Below are positions 55,096-63,888 of a stretch of 64,000 nucleotides of DNA, one piece after another. The translations under genes were made by a program, and so were the position numbers. Source of the DNA: Steroidobacter agaridevorans (GTDB lineage: Bacteria; Pseudomonadota; Gammaproteobacteria; Steroidobacterales; Steroidobacteraceae); the NCBI RefSeq assembly GCF_009932555.1, contig NZ_BLJO01000003.1:620001-684000 (forward strand), read 5' to 3'. Positions within the stretch are counted from its first letter, which is position 1; every line of letters starts with the position of its first letter. Below the pieces are notes generated by a model that saw only the letters and a program-made list of their open reading frames with translations, was not told the DNA's origin and ran no database searches.

Positions 55096-57031
55096 ACGTC
55101 CGATCTCACGAGCGGCGTGGGTGCTCGCCTGTGGTACCGCTGCGGTGATCGTCGCGCAGTGGCTTGCGGGTTATCTCTTACTGTGGTCACTCGATGTTGC
55201 CGCGTTCAACGCAACGCCGCTGACTACATCTCGATATCTCTATTACTACGGCGATCGACCGCAGATACGTCGACGCGTGCTCGTCTGCTCGGTGTTGAGT
55301 TTCGGTGTGGTGGGCATCGCGGCAGTTGCGGCGGGCTGGCCGCAGCCCCGTCCACTGCACGGCGCTGCGCGATTCGAACATCGACGCGAAATCAAGCGCG
55401 CCGGGCTGCTCGGCGAGGAGGGGCTTCTGCTCGGCGAGATGCACGGTCGATATCTCGTCCTTCCGGGTCAGCAAGGCGTCGCGCTCGCCGCGCCGCCGAG
55501 GGCGGGTAAAGGTGTCGGCGTAGTGATTCCGAATCTCCTGAATTGGGCAGGTAGTGCGGTCTGCGTCGACATCAAGCGAGAGAACTGGACGATCACCGCC
55601 GGATACCGTGCAGCTCAAGGCTACGACTGCTTTTTATTTGATCCCTTGTCTGACTCTGGGTTTACCGCCGCTTGGAATCCATTGAGCTATGTGAGCCCGA
55701 TTCCAGATCAGCGGGTCAACGATTTGCAGCGCATCGGCAGCATGCTCTATCCGGAAGTCCCTGGTACCGATCCGTTCTGGATTGCATCGGCGCGGTCGCT
55801 CTTTTTGGGCATCGGCTTGTATCTATTCGAGACGCCGTCCTTGCCAAAGACGGTGGGCGAGATTCTGCGGCAAGGCATGGCATCTGACGATGAAGGATTT
55901 GGTGCCCACTGGAAACGAATCGTCCAAGGCCGTAACAGCGGCCGCTATCCCTTGTCGCCGACGTGTGTGCGTGCGCTCTACGATGTGATCGATCTTGCGC
56001 CGGTGACCGCGAGCTCGATCCGGAAAACATTCACGAGCCGGCTCGATCTGTGGCTAAACCCAATTCTGGATCGAGCGACCGCGCGCAACGATTTTGATCT
56101 GCGTGACCTGCGACGCCGGCCCATGAGCATCTATGTCGCAGTCAATCCGGACGATTTACACCGGCTGCGTCCGGTGCTGTCGCTGTTCTTCGAGCAGGCA
56201 ATCGGTTTGCAGACGCGTACTCTCCCGGAACACGACCCGACACTGAAGCTGCAGGTGATGATGCTGCTGGATGAATGTCCGGCGCTCGGCCGTATTCCGA
56301 TTCTGTCAGAAGCCATCAGCTATGTGCCCGGTTACAACGTGCGAGTGCTGATGGTATTTCAGGCACCTTCGCAGCTGCGCGAGGTGTATGGACCCGAGAA
56401 CAGCCGAACAATTCTAAAGAGTTTGGGTGCTCGCATCGCGTTTGCGGCAAGGGATTATGAGGATGCGAGGGAGATCTCAGAGGATCTTGGCGATACGACC
56501 GTGCGCGTGCGCTCGCGCTCGCTTCCACAGTTCGCTGGATGGGGTCTGTCATCGCGAGGTGCGACGATATCGGTGAGCGAACAGAAACGACCGCTGCTAT
56601 TACCTCAGGAGGTGAAAGAGCTCGGCAGCCATGAGGAGATCGTGTTCTGCGAGGGGCTGCGGCCGATTCGCGCTCAAAAAATCTGCTATTGGTGCGATCC
56701 CCGCTTTATGGCTCGACTGTTGCCGGCCCCAACGTTGCCGCTACCCAGATCCTATAACTCGCAATCGTCCAGCGCGATGAACGGTCGTTCCCCGAATCTC
56801 CAGACAGAGAGTGTCCCCATGGAAGCATCCGTCGTCCTGCCTGCGGAAGGTGCCGCCACGAGTGCGCGGCCAGCAGCGGCCGCTGACCTCGACCGACTAG
56901 ATGAACTCAAGCTGGAAGACTTCGCTTGTGACTTCTCGCAGGTGGAGTTCCCTACACATGATGGGCCTTGGAGCGACGCGGAGATGCAGACCGCCGTGGA
57001 CAGCTTCATGGCCGCGCTCGAGACGAGGTGA
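55055..57031 (+). CDS. virD4: VirD4/TraG-type coupling protein
   Basis: Type IV coupling protein of 658 residues that delivers the relaxase-DNA complex to the channel. It has two N-terminal membrane helices (about 20-45 and 65-95), then Walker A APPRAGKG near residue 148 and Walker B with LLDECPALGRI near 405. ATG 55055 follows GGAGG by about 7 bases and overlaps the virB11 end by 41 bases. The C-terminal 100 residues are a low-complexity acidic tail (SNMNGRS-like, ending QTAVDSFMAALETR). Confidence 0.93.
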   Translation: MSLHASAVRTTAHKRPISRAAWVLACGTAAVIVAQWLAGYLLLWSLDVAAFNATPLTTSRYLYYYGDRPQIRRRVLVCSVLSFGVVGIAAVAAGWPQPRPLHGAARFEHRREIKRAGLLGEEGLLLGEMHGRYLVLPGQQGVALAAPPRAGKGVGVVIPNLLNWAGSAVCVDIKRENWTITAGYRAAQGYDCFLFDPLSDSGFTAAWNPLSYVSPIPDQRVNDLQRIGSMLYPEVPGTDPFWIASARSLFLGIGLYLFETPSLPKTVGEILRQGMASDDEGFGAHWKRIVQGRNSGRYPLSPTCVRALYDVIDLAPVTASSIRKTFTSRLDLWLNPILDRATARNDFDLRDLRRRPMSIYVAVNPDDLHRLRPVLSLFFEQAIGLQTRTLPEHDPTLKLQVMMLLDECPALGRIPILSEAISYVPGYNVRVLMVFQAPSQLREVYGPENSRTILKSLGARIAFAARDYEDAREISEDLGDTTVRVRSRSLPQFAGWGLSSRGATISVSEQKRPLLLPQEVKELGSHEEIVFCEGLRPIRAQKICYWCDPRFMARLLPAPTLPLPRSYNSQSSSAMNGRSPNLQTESVPMEASVVLPAEGAATSARPAAAADLDRLDELKLEDFACDFSQVEFPTHDGPWSDAEMQTAVDSFMAALETR

Positions 57032-57037
57032 GCCATC

Positions 57038-57823
57038 ATGGCGAATCCGCGCGAGCGCTCTCCATCCGCTGCGTCAACCGTAGCCGGAACGTGGCGACGC
57101 GCAGCAGACGTCGCTGCCGCTGCGCTCGATCCGCCGCGGCCCGAGGTGGATCGCGTGACCTTCGGTCGCTTCATTGATCACGGGCCCGGCCGGCACGAGG
57201 GCAAGCCCGACGCGCCGCAGTCCTATTTCGTGAAGCTTGCGACGGAGCGTGGCGAGCGTGTGTTCTGGTCTCCGGCGCTAAAGACTGCGCTCGCGCAATC
57301 GCGCACACAACCGAAGATCGGGGAGCAGGTTGGCGTGCGAGAGAACAGTATTCTGCCGGCCACAGTTCTTTACAGCGCGCGCGATAGTGCCGGGAAGGTA
57401 GTTGAGCAACGCCGCTTCGACTCACCGCGAACTCACTGGGCGATTGAAGAGCGAGCGTTCTACGACGAGGCACTGCTTGCGGCGGAAGCCTTGCGGAGCG
57501 AGCGACTGCATCCGCGCGAAGCAATCAAAACCTACCCGCAGCTGCTGCCCGCGTACCTCGCGCTCGATTCCGCGCGGCGAGTCGCGAAAGAGAGAGTCTC
57601 CCCGACGCAGCGAGATAGATTCGTCTCGCTGGTCCGCGAGACATTGGCGCACGCTGTTGAGCGGGGTATGCCACTGCCGGTCCTCGAGAGACGAACGGCG
57701 GATGCGCCTGCAGCCCCATCCGTAGCCGCTTCGTCTCCTGCCACGTCATCGTCGTCAAACTCGTCGCACCCCATAGCCGTCGGTCCCCGTGTGACCACGC
57801 GCCCGAGTGCGCGCACCCGTTAG
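57038..57823 (+). CDS. Conjugation-associated protein with HG-module, copy 1
   Basis: Soluble protein of 261 residues. A module at about 30-100 reads VTFGRFIDHGPGRHEG, then SYFVKLATERGERVFWSPALKTALAQ, which recurs in the proteins encoded at 57840 and 60020. It is followed by a helical region (AEALRSERLHPREAI, RFVSLVRETLAHAVERG) that also recurs. Seven bases after virD4. Related sequences occur fused to TraI/MobA-type relaxases and in large plasmid proteins. No relaxase motif (three His) is seen here. Function unknown. Confidence 0.68.
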   Translation: MANPRERSPSAASTVAGTWRRAADVAAAALDPPRPEVDRVTFGRFIDHGPGRHEGKPDAPQSYFVKLATERGERVFWSPALKTALAQSRTQPKIGEQVGVRENSILPATVLYSARDSAGKVVEQRRFDSPRTHWAIEERAFYDEALLAAEALRSERLHPREAIKTYPQLLPAYLALDSARRVAKERVSPTQRDRFVSLVRETLAHAVERGMPLPVLERRTADAPAAPSVAASSPATSSSSNSSHPIAVGPRVTTRPSARTR

Positions 57824-57839
57824 CTGCGAGGAGATGTTC

Positions 57840-59384
57840 ATGGTCGACATTACTCCGCCAACACCGCCATCACGGCCCGCAGGCCCAGCGAGCAAACGTG
57901 CCCGCGGGGAGCCACTGACAAATGAGCTGCGGCCCTCACCGGCGATCGTTAGTTGGATCGATCGAGCTGTTCAGCGCATCACCTCGGATCCTCCGTGGAC
58001 TTATCAGGCCGATCCGACAGCTGCGTCGCGCGCGGACGCCCGACGGCTATTACCGGAGCTCGAGCCGGAGCCAGAAGGATTCGCGCCAAGGGCGGCATCG
58101 CAGCCACAGGCGGGACCGCCAGCCATTTGGGCGCCGCGCTCAGCGCCGCTCGATACGCGTTCAGTCCCAGAGGATGTGCGCGAACGTTTCGTGCGAATGG
58201 GGCGCTATTACTACTTTCCGGGTGGCAACGTCGCTTTCGAGGACAAAGGAAAGAAGGTAGTTACTCGCTCCGAGAACACTGAGGTTGTGCGCAGCCTTGT
58301 CGAGATTGCTCAGGCGCGCGGTTGGAATGACATCACCGTCTCTGGTACGGAGCGTTTCAGGCGCGAGGCATGGCGACAGGCGACTTACGCTGGGCTAGTG
58401 GTGCGTGGCTATGAGCCGACCGAACAGGACAAGCGGCAGTTTGTACGCGACCTGGCCAAAGCTCGCTCTGCGCAAGAGTCGCTTGAACCTTTGATCGACC
58501 CGCCACGACCAGTGATTCCTTCGTCGTATCGAGGAATGTCGACGCCTGCGGCGTCAGCCGCCCCTGAACGAGGGGCCGAGATGCCCCGGCAGACGCAGAT
58601 GTCGTTCGAACGCGAAGCGAATCGGGAGCGCAATGCGCCCTTGACGGCATCGAATCGGCACGGCGCCAAGCCACCCCAGGCCGATCCGGCGCCTGCGGTA
58701 TCGACACTCGAGCCAGAGGTGGTGAGCAATGGGGGGCGCAAAGGAACGCGCAGTGGATCGCAGCGTTCGCGGGTGTATGCCGGGCGGCTAATCGAGCATG
58801 GCGAAGCCCGCTACAAATTCCGCGACGACCAGGAGCCGTCCTATTTCGTTCGCCTTGAAACTGCCAACGGGACGAAAGAACTCTGGGGCGTTGATTTCCC
58901 CCGCGCCCTGAATCAAGCCGGAGTGAAGGAGGGCGACCTCGTTGAAGTGGAGCTCACGGGCCGTAAGAGCGTTGCCGTGAAACGGCCTGCGCGCGATGCG
59001 GAGGGACGTGTGCTCGGAGAAGAGGAAGTTTCCGCTCACCGTAACGAATGGGACGTGCGTCAGCAAGCACGCGGGTCGAATGGCAGCTCTCGCGCGAACG
59101 GTTCCCCGTACAGCCCTCGTAGCCAAGCATTGCATGAGCCGTCCGCCTTGGCACGGGAATCCGCGCGTGACGACTCGGCGCTCACGAACGCGCTGGCGAC
59201 ACTCAGGGCAGCTGAGTTGCTCGCAGAGGCTCGGATACCCGACGTCGCTTTGCGAGGTCAGTTCGTTGAAGGAGTGCGTGCACAGTTATCGCAGGTGCTC
59301 GACAGCGAGGCAACACCCGCAGCTCCGCAGTTGCGGGAGCGAACAGTCCAGCGCGTACGAACTCCCGCGCGCGCCTTGAGCTGA
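57840..59384 (+). CDS. LPD7-domain protein with HG-module, copy 2
   Basis: Protein of about 514 residues. Middle part (about 110-220) is the LPD7 domain: VRMGRYYYFPGGNVAFEDKGKKV, TRSENTEVVRSLVEIAQARGWNDITVSGTERFRREAWRQA. It is followed by a basic Pro/Arg-rich stretch, then the module (about 310-385) VYAGRLIEHGEARYKFRDD, SYFVRLETANGTKELWGVDF. C-terminal helices (LATLRAAELLAEARIP, FVEGVRAQLSQVL) recur in copies 1 and 3. LPD7 is usually the C-terminal part of relaxases; here no relaxase catalytic domain precedes it. ATG 57840 follows GCGAGGAG by about 7 bases; overlaps the end of the previous open frame nowhere. Confidence 0.75.
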   Translation: MVDITPPTPPSRPAGPASKRARGEPLTNELRPSPAIVSWIDRAVQRITSDPPWTYQADPTAASRADARRLLPELEPEPEGFAPRAASQPQAGPPAIWAPRSAPLDTRSVPEDVRERFVRMGRYYYFPGGNVAFEDKGKKVVTRSENTEVVRSLVEIAQARGWNDITVSGTERFRREAWRQATYAGLVVRGYEPTEQDKRQFVRDLAKARSAQESLEPLIDPPRPVIPSSYRGMSTPAASAAPERGAEMPRQTQMSFEREANRERNAPLTASNRHGAKPPQADPAPAVSTLEPEVVSNGGRKGTRSGSQRSRVYAGRLIEHGEARYKFRDDQEPSYFVRLETANGTKELWGVDFPRALNQAGVKEGDLVEVELTGRKSVAVKRPARDAEGRVLGEEEVSAHRNEWDVRQQARGSNGSSRANGSPYSPRSQALHEPSALARESARDDSALTNALATLRAAELLAEARIPDVALRGQFVEGVRAQLSQVLDSEATPAAPQLRERTVQRVRTPARALS

Positions 59385-59394
59385 GGACCAACCG

Positions 59395-59988
59395 ATGGCC
59401 ACGGATTCTCGTGTCGTCCAGGATTACTACGATGTCGAGTTGCTGAGAATCGACGCTCACAACGGCACTCTCTATTTCGTCGGCGGTCACCTGCTCAAGC
59501 TTTCGCGCCGCGATGAACTGCGCTGGTGGCGCGTCGGAGAGATCGGCGTCCTGCGCCTCGGTGTGATGCCACATGGTTGGGGCTGGCGGCCATACCCTGA
59601 TCAGAGAATGCGTCGTGCGCCCGAACGTGACGATTCGGCAAGTGATCGGTGGGCATGGAAGCTTCTGCGTGCTGATGGTCGGCGCGTTGATCGGTACCTC
59701 TTAACGAAGGTCGGTGTGATTCCTGGTGGCAACGGCTCGCTTGTCCGCCAGGACCTGGAAACGGTGACCATCGATTTACCGAGAGAGTTTCGCGAGCTAT
59801 GTCGTGCGTACCGGCAGCAGCCCACTGTGGTGCTCCGAGCATTCATTGCGGACGTCTGCTCGTTCAAGAATTTGGCTAAGGGGCCGCGTAACGACGGTTA
59901 CTGCTCGCTGGGGAGCGAGGAGCGGCGGCTTGCGCAAGATTATTTCTCTCGTGCCCATGGCATGTACACCGAGCATGAGGGACCGTGA
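59395..59988 (+). CDS. Hypothetical protein of the transfer region
   Basis: Protein of 197 residues, no family recognised. N-terminal part: YYDVELLRIDAHNGTLYFVGG and LRWWRVGEIGVLRLGVMPHGWGWRPYP. The C-terminal half has FRELCRAYRQQPTVVLRAFIADVCSFKNLAKGPRNDGYCS, an even mix of charged and hydrophobic residues as in a real protein. No signal peptide or membrane helix. It lies 10 bases after the LPD7 gene, on the same strand, and 31 before copy 3. Confidence 0.6.
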   Translation: MATDSRVVQDYYDVELLRIDAHNGTLYFVGGHLLKLSRRDELRWWRVGEIGVLRLGVMPHGWGWRPYPDQRMRRAPERDDSASDRWAWKLLRADGRRVDRYLLTKVGVIPGGNGSLVRQDLETVTIDLPREFRELCRAYRQQPTVVLRAFIADVCSFKNLAKGPRNDGYCSLGSEERRLAQDYFSRAHGMYTEHEGP

Positions 59989-60019
59989 CGGTGTCTCCGC
60001 ATCCGGCTGAGTACTTCGC

Positions 60020-60808
60020 ATGAGTGAGGGGCCGACTCGCCGACGCACCGGAGCCACGTTCGCGGATGTGTGGCCGAACGCGCGTACACCCACGAAGTCG
60101 ACCTCTACGGATGCGCCGCAACCTGACGCGACGGCCGGCCGCGAGAGCCCGCCGACGCAGACCAGTGCACGCACCGAACCGGCTGCACCGTCGCGACCCG
60201 GTGCGACAGAACGCACCATTGCGCCCCGCGATCACCGCATCAGCACAGAGACTATGGAAGGCAAGCTTCTGGGGCACGGCACCGCGCGCTACCGATTTCA
60301 ACCCACAGAGGCGCCGAGCTACTACGCACGGTTACTCACATCAGGAGGCGTGGTGACGTTGTGGGGGCGCGGACTCGCCAAGGCCATCGCACAATCGGCG
60401 ACGCATGTGCGCATCGGCGATCGGGCCGCCTTTCGGCGGCTCGATCAAGACCCGCAGACAGGGCGTGTGCAATGGCGTGCCGAGAAACCTGAGTGGTTCG
60501 CCGCTCAGGATAAGTCCGCCCGTCGCCGCCGAGACGAACAGCTCGCCGCGCAGCGCGCGGCGAAGGAAGATCCGGAACTTGCTCGAGCGATGCTTCCGAT
60601 GAAGGCGGCACGCGTGCTCGCTGAGCGCCGTCTCAGTGATCCGAAGCAGCGGCTCCAATTCATCGCCGGCGTCGCAATGCGCCTGAAACAAACGGCTCTA
60701 ACCGTTCACGCCCAAGCTGATACTCCAGTACATTCTCAAACGCGCGGTGGCACTCAGTCTGATGGGCCGTCCGGCCATGAGGGTCGCAGCGACGATCGAA
60801 CACGATAG
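60020..60808 (+). CDS. Conjugation-associated protein with HG-module, copy 3
   Basis: Protein of 262 residues. A low-complexity N-terminus (about 1-70) is followed by the module MEGKLLGHGTARYRFQPT, SYYARLLTSGGVVTLWGRGLAKAIA (about 75-125) and the C-terminal helices LPMKAARVLAERRLSDPKQRLQFIAGVAMRL that parallel copies 1 and 2. Function unknown; perhaps a DNA- or protein-binding unit of the transfer machinery. Last large gene before the small-gene run. Confidence 0.68.
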   Translation: MSEGPTRRRTGATFADVWPNARTPTKSTSTDAPQPDATAGRESPPTQTSARTEPAAPSRPGATERTIAPRDHRISTETMEGKLLGHGTARYRFQPTEAPSYYARLLTSGGVVTLWGRGLAKAIAQSATHVRIGDRAAFRRLDQDPQTGRVQWRAEKPEWFAAQDKSARRRRDEQLAAQRAAKEDPELARAMLPMKAARVLAERRLSDPKQRLQFIAGVAMRLKQTALTVHAQADTPVHSQTRGGTQSDGPSGHEGRSDDRTR

Positions 60809-60944
60809 AACGAAGCGACGACACGTAACGCCCCTGAGCAAGCATCTCCTCGGCAGAGGCCTGTCGTAAATCCGACGGATAACAAAACTGACGATACGCG
60901 CGGCGGGATTGCTGAACGGGCCAGACTATCACGGCGATCCCTCC

Positions 60945-61036
60945 GTCAAGGACGAGTGCGAAGCACTCGCCGCCTGCGGCGGTTTGCATCCTTGACTACG
61001 GGCCACGTCGCGATGTCTGCCCGTCGGGCAATCCCG
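60945..61036 (+). promoter_or_regulatory. Structured leader A (before DUF932 gene)
   Basis: Outer stem GTCAAGGA (60945-60952) with TCCTTGAC (60989-60996), 8 bp. It encloses hairpin P2 CGAGTGC/GCACTCG (60953-60969, GAA loop) and hairpin P3 CCGCC/GGCGG (60970-60982). A CGGGCAATCCCG hairpin (61025-61036) follows, 27 bases before the ATG of the DUF932 gene. Shares its plan with leaders B, C and E. Confidence 0.72.
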
Positions 61037-61063
61037 CCCAAATCAATCGAATGAGGAATCGTC

Positions 61064-61891
61064 ATGGATACCATCCAGACACTGCTCGGCGACGTCCAGA
61101 TCGATAGCGCCTTCAACGATGGGCTTGATCGCGCGCAACTGGAGAGGCTAACACCAGCAGCATACACGACAGCTCCGCATGCAAAGCTGTCTACGAGGTA
61201 CGCGTTCTTGCCTACCTCGAGCGTCATCGAAACTATGAGCACGGCCGGCTTCAACGTCGTTCAAGCCGCGCAATCTCGTTCTCGCAAACAGCAGCCAGAG
61301 TTTGCATGTCACGCCCTGCGCTTTCGGAAAGCCAAATCCGCCGTGTTCATTGGGGAAGTTGTGCCGGAGATCCTGATACTCAACTCGCATGACGGGACGA
61401 GCGCGTACCAGGTCCGGATCGCTCTGTTTCGAGCAATTTGTGGGAACGGCATGATCGTGAGCGACACCGCATTTCCCTGCTGGCGAGTACCACATCGGGG
61501 CAGCGCCCCCATGGAGGTTTTGGAGGCAGCATTGCGACTCTCGGATCACTTCGGCGAGGTCAGTGCTGTCATCGATCGGATGCGCCACTTCCCTCTGGAT
61601 GAGGAACAACGTCTCGAGTTTGCAAGCGACGCGCTTGCTATTCGATATCCCGATGAACCCGTTGGGCACGCCGTTTCTCCGGCCGAGCTCCTTGTTGCAA
61701 GACGTCCTGAGGACGAGGGAACCGACTTGTGGCACACGCTCAATGTCGTGCAGGAGTACCTCCTGCGCGGCGGCGCTCGACGGATTACTGCTACCAAACG
61801 CCAGGTGAGGATGCGAGGTATCGGTGCAATTCGCGAGGGCGTTCGACTCAACACAGCTTTGTGGGAGCGAGCCATGGTTGAGTTGGCGTAA
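61064..61891 (+). CDS. DUF932 protein
   Basis: Protein of 275 residues of a family frequent on plasmids and phages. It shows LSTRYAFLPTSSVIETMSTAGFNVVQA, EILILNSHDGTSAYQVRIALFRAICGNGMI and a C-terminal helical tail (WHTLNVVQEYLLRGG), the DUF932 blocks. Function is not established; related genes sit in transfer leading regions. It is preceded by leader A and followed by a terminator-like hairpin. Confidence 0.85.
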   Translation: MDTIQTLLGDVQIDSAFNDGLDRAQLERLTPAAYTTAPHAKLSTRYAFLPTSSVIETMSTAGFNVVQAAQSRSRKQQPEFACHALRFRKAKSAVFIGEVVPEILILNSHDGTSAYQVRIALFRAICGNGMIVSDTAFPCWRVPHRGSAPMEVLEAALRLSDHFGEVSAVIDRMRHFPLDEEQRLEFASDALAIRYPDEPVGHAVSPAELLVARRPEDEGTDLWHTLNVVQEYLLRGGARRITATKRQVRMRGIGAIREGVRLNTALWERAMVELA

Positions 61892-61898
61892 CGCCAAG

Positions 61899-61927
61899 TG
61901 GGAGGGGCGCTGGAGGCGTCCCTCCCA
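61899..61927 (+). terminator. Terminator after the DUF932 gene
   Basis: TGGGAGGG pairs with CCCTCCCA around a 13-base loop, starting 8 bases after the DUF932 stop. It is followed by TTCTTGT, weakly T-rich. Confidence 0.6.
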
Positions 61928-61988
61928 TTCTTGTCCACACTCAGAATGCGTATCGAGGCCACATTGAGTGCCTGCCTGTTCCAGTCTG

Positions 61989-62100
61989 CCACATCGGTCT
62001 TCACCTTCCAGGCCGAGGCCGGACGGCCTCGCAAGGCGCAAGCGACCTGGAAGCTGAAGACCGGTGTGGCGTGCCACTCCCGCAGGCAATCTCGCTTGCG
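61989..62100 (+). promoter_or_regulatory. Structured leader D (before the 107-residue gene)
   Basis: Outer stem of 15 pairs with one G-U (61989-62003 with 62055-62069). Inside it is CTTCCAGG/CCTGGAAG (62005-62012 with 62046-62053), then hairpin CGAGGCC/GGCCTCG (62014-62031). Only a very small third hairpin is present. CGCAGGCAATCTCGCTTGCG (62081-62100) follows, 17 bases before the ATG. The stem is longer than in A or B. Confidence 0.72.
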
Positions 62101-62117
62101 ATCTTTCGGAGTGTGTC

Positions 62118-62441
62118 ATGAGTCGTCATATCTTCGATGCCGAGGTGCAGGAACAGCCCGTTCGCGTGACGATTGGATACGACCGGCCCACCGCCAAGTT
62201 CTATCTGCACATCGGTTGGGTGGATTCCCAAACCGACGAGATCTTGTCCTACGCCTCGGATCTTAGCCTCGCTTACGAACCGTCCGATTTGAGGTCGATT
62301 CGCCGATTTCTGGACAAAACCGGGATCGAGTCGCCTGCAGCTGTCTGGGCGGAAGTGTCATTCGATGCGACGAGTAAGGCTGGAAATCGCGTTGTGAAGC
62401 ATTCGAGTGACGGCACTATGCGTGAGCTCGCTGCTTGGTGA
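62118..62441 (+). CDS. Small conserved-type hypothetical protein
   Basis: Protein of 107 residues, no family recognised. Beta-rich start (MSRHIFDAEVQEQPVRVTIGYDRP) with FYLHIGWVD, then a helix DLRSIRRFLDKTGI and a final beta region. Starts at ATG 62118 after GGAGTG and leader D. Probably a small accessory gene of the element's right region. Confidence 0.62.
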   Translation: MSRHIFDAEVQEQPVRVTIGYDRPTAKFYLHIGWVDSQTDEILSYASDLSLAYEPSDLRSIRRFLDKTGIESPAAVWAEVSFDATSKAGNRVVKHSSDGTMRELAAW

Positions 62442-62592
62442 CGTGAATCGTCTGAGCGAGAGCATCGGGTACTTCGCTGAACTAGCCGGTGCTCCCCTTC
62501 ACACGCATTATTGCGTGGACGCGCTTCGCTTTGTTCTGTTCGCGCATACGGCCTGACCTTGCTGGATGGCCGACCTTGCCTGTTGCGAAGTT

Positions 62593-62709
62593 ACCGACTC
62601 CGATTCCACCGACCAAAGAGTCGCGCAGAGGCGCGCCCGCCGCGGACGGCGGCTTCGCTCTTTGGCGTCCGAATCGGAGTCGGTGCCTTATCGCGGGCAA
62701 GTTCGCCCG
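62593..62709 (+). promoter_or_regulatory. Structured leader C
   Basis: Outermost perfect 14-bp stem ACCGACTCCGATTC (62593-62606) with GAATCGGAGTCGGT (62671-62684). Inside is CCAAAGAG (62613-62620) with CTCTTTGG (62658-62665), enclosing hairpins CGCGC/GCGCG (62622-62635) and CCGCCG/CGGCGG (62637-62652). A GGGCAA hairpin (CGGGC/GCCCG, 62694-62709) follows, and the ATG is 16 bases further on. Confidence 0.78.
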
Positions 62710-62724
62710 AGAAGGAGAGATGTC

Positions 62725-63081
62725 ATGAACGACTCAATGGAGAGCACTGACGCCAACTCGACCGACACAGATGCGATGGCTTCCGCCCCGGTATCTCAAA
62801 GGCTCGCGGAATTGGCGAGTCAACTTCGCGAAGCTGGCATCGTGCAGTTGGTCGCGGTCTATGAACGCGAGAACTGCGTGACGACATTCACAGTAACTTG
62901 TGTCGATGCTCAGCAGCGCATCGGCTTATCACCATGCCCGATTCTGGTACTTGCTGAGGTGATAAGCATCTACGGGATACTTGTGCGCCAGTACGCTGAG
63001 GAAGGCGACAAGCGAGCGAGGGGACAGTTTGATTGGTATGTCCTTGATAACAAACTCACTCACGAGCACAAGAGCGCGTGA
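62725..63081 (+). CDS. Small hypothetical protein, paralogue of the next gene
   Basis: Protein of 118 residues. After a Thr/Asp/Ser-rich N-terminus (about 1-22) the body reads VSQRLAELASQLREAGIVQLVAVYE, and the end is RGQFDWYVLDNKLTHEHKSA. The same order (SQR helix, central region, F-(D/E)-W, LTH-x-H end) is found in the protein encoded at 63331. No known family. ATG 62725 follows AAGGAGAG by 6 bases. Confidence 0.65.
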   Translation: MNDSMESTDANSTDTDAMASAPVSQRLAELASQLREAGIVQLVAVYERENCVTTFTVTCVDAQQRIGLSPCPILVLAEVISIYGILVRQYAEEGDKRARGQFDWYVLDNKLTHEHKSA

Positions 63082-63221
63082 CGCGACGTTGGGTCGCTGC
63101 GTCTAGGAGCGCGCGGAGCGCAAGGATGCGCTCCAACCCCACGCGGGATAAGCGTACTTCCGAATGTCGAGAGTAGGGAGGATTGCCTGATTGCGCGAAG
63201 ATAGCACGCCGTGCTCGCCGC

Positions 63222-63313
63222 CAAGAGTCGTGCATATGCACGACCGCCGCAGACGGCGGCTCCGCTCTTGACGGCTGCGCGCGCCGAGCTGGATCGAGCG
63301 CGGGCAATCCCGC
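63222..63313 (+). promoter_or_regulatory. Structured leader B
   Basis: CAAGAG (63222-63227) pairs with CTCTTG (63265-63270) and encloses two perfect hairpins: TCGTGCATATGCACGA (63228-63243) and CCGCCG/CGGCGG (63244-63259). Then GCGGG/CCCGC around CAAT (63300-63313), 17 bases before the ATG at 63331. Confidence 0.78.
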
Positions 63314-63330
63314 CCAGGCGGAGAGCGATC

Positions 63331-63729
63331 ATGAGCGACCGAACGAACGGAACCTCGTCAGACGCGCGAGAAGAGCGGTCTCAAACTCCACATTTGTCCC
63401 AAAGGATGCCGGCAGTAGCGGCAGCGCTGCGGCGGTCGAATGTAGCGTATGTGCGGATCGTGTACGACGGTGCTTGGGACACTGGACGAATGAGCGATCC
63501 GCTCTTCTATAGCGAAAATTTAGTACTTTTCAACCCGCTACTCAGCTCGAAAACCTATCGAGCTCTCTCACTATTCTTTCGAGAGCTGCTCGAGACACGC
63601 CACCCGGGCTGGCAAAACGCGGAAGGTTCGCGTGGCGAGTTTGAATGGGAGTTGGTGAGAGATCAGTTGACTCACATCCATGGCTGGCGACACTTCAGCT
63701 ATGACTTCGAAACCGTAGAAGGCTTGTGA
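63331..63729 (+). CDS. Small hypothetical protein, paralogue of 62725-63081
   Basis: Protein of 132 residues. LSQRMPAVAAALRRSNVAYVRIVYDG and GEFEWELVRDQLTHIHG parallel the preceding protein, although identity outside these is low. The central part (FNPLLSSKTYRALSLFFRELLETRHPGW) is helical. ATG 63331 follows GGCGGAGAG. It is preceded by leader B. Function unknown. Confidence 0.65.
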   Translation: MSDRTNGTSSDAREERSQTPHLSQRMPAVAAALRRSNVAYVRIVYDGAWDTGRMSDPLFYSENLVLFNPLLSSKTYRALSLFFRELLETRHPGWQNAEGSRGEFEWELVRDQLTHIHGWRHFSYDFETVEGL

Positions 63730-63734
63730 CCTCT

Positions 63735-63768
63735 GCTGAGGCGTGGACTTACAGGTCCGCGCCTCAGC
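63735..63768 (+). terminator. Strong stem-loop after the last small gene
   Basis: GCTGAGGCG and GGAC pair with GTCC and CGCCTCAGC, joined by a T-G pair, 14 pairs in all with a 6-base loop. It starts 5 bases after the stop codon. No T-run follows. It may be a terminator or an mRNA 3' stabiliser. Confidence 0.5.
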
Positions 63769-63888
63769 GTTAGCTACGCGCGATTCTCGGACTTCCCAGA
63801 CCGGAGTCGATGTCACAGTTCAGATGATCCGGTCCGTCCATCCGAATGCCTGGCGAGCTGATGCGAATTGCCTGCATTCAATGAGTAT

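Noticed and set aside
61148-62119. A 320-codon minus-strand frame across the DUF932 gene
   Set aside because: Antisense of the DUF932 gene and leader D; no start site signals and no family.
60945-63313. CRISPR-like array at the right end, because of recurring hairpins
   Set aside because: The copies are spaced by whole genes and differ in sequence; they are leaders with conserved structure, not direct repeats with spacers.
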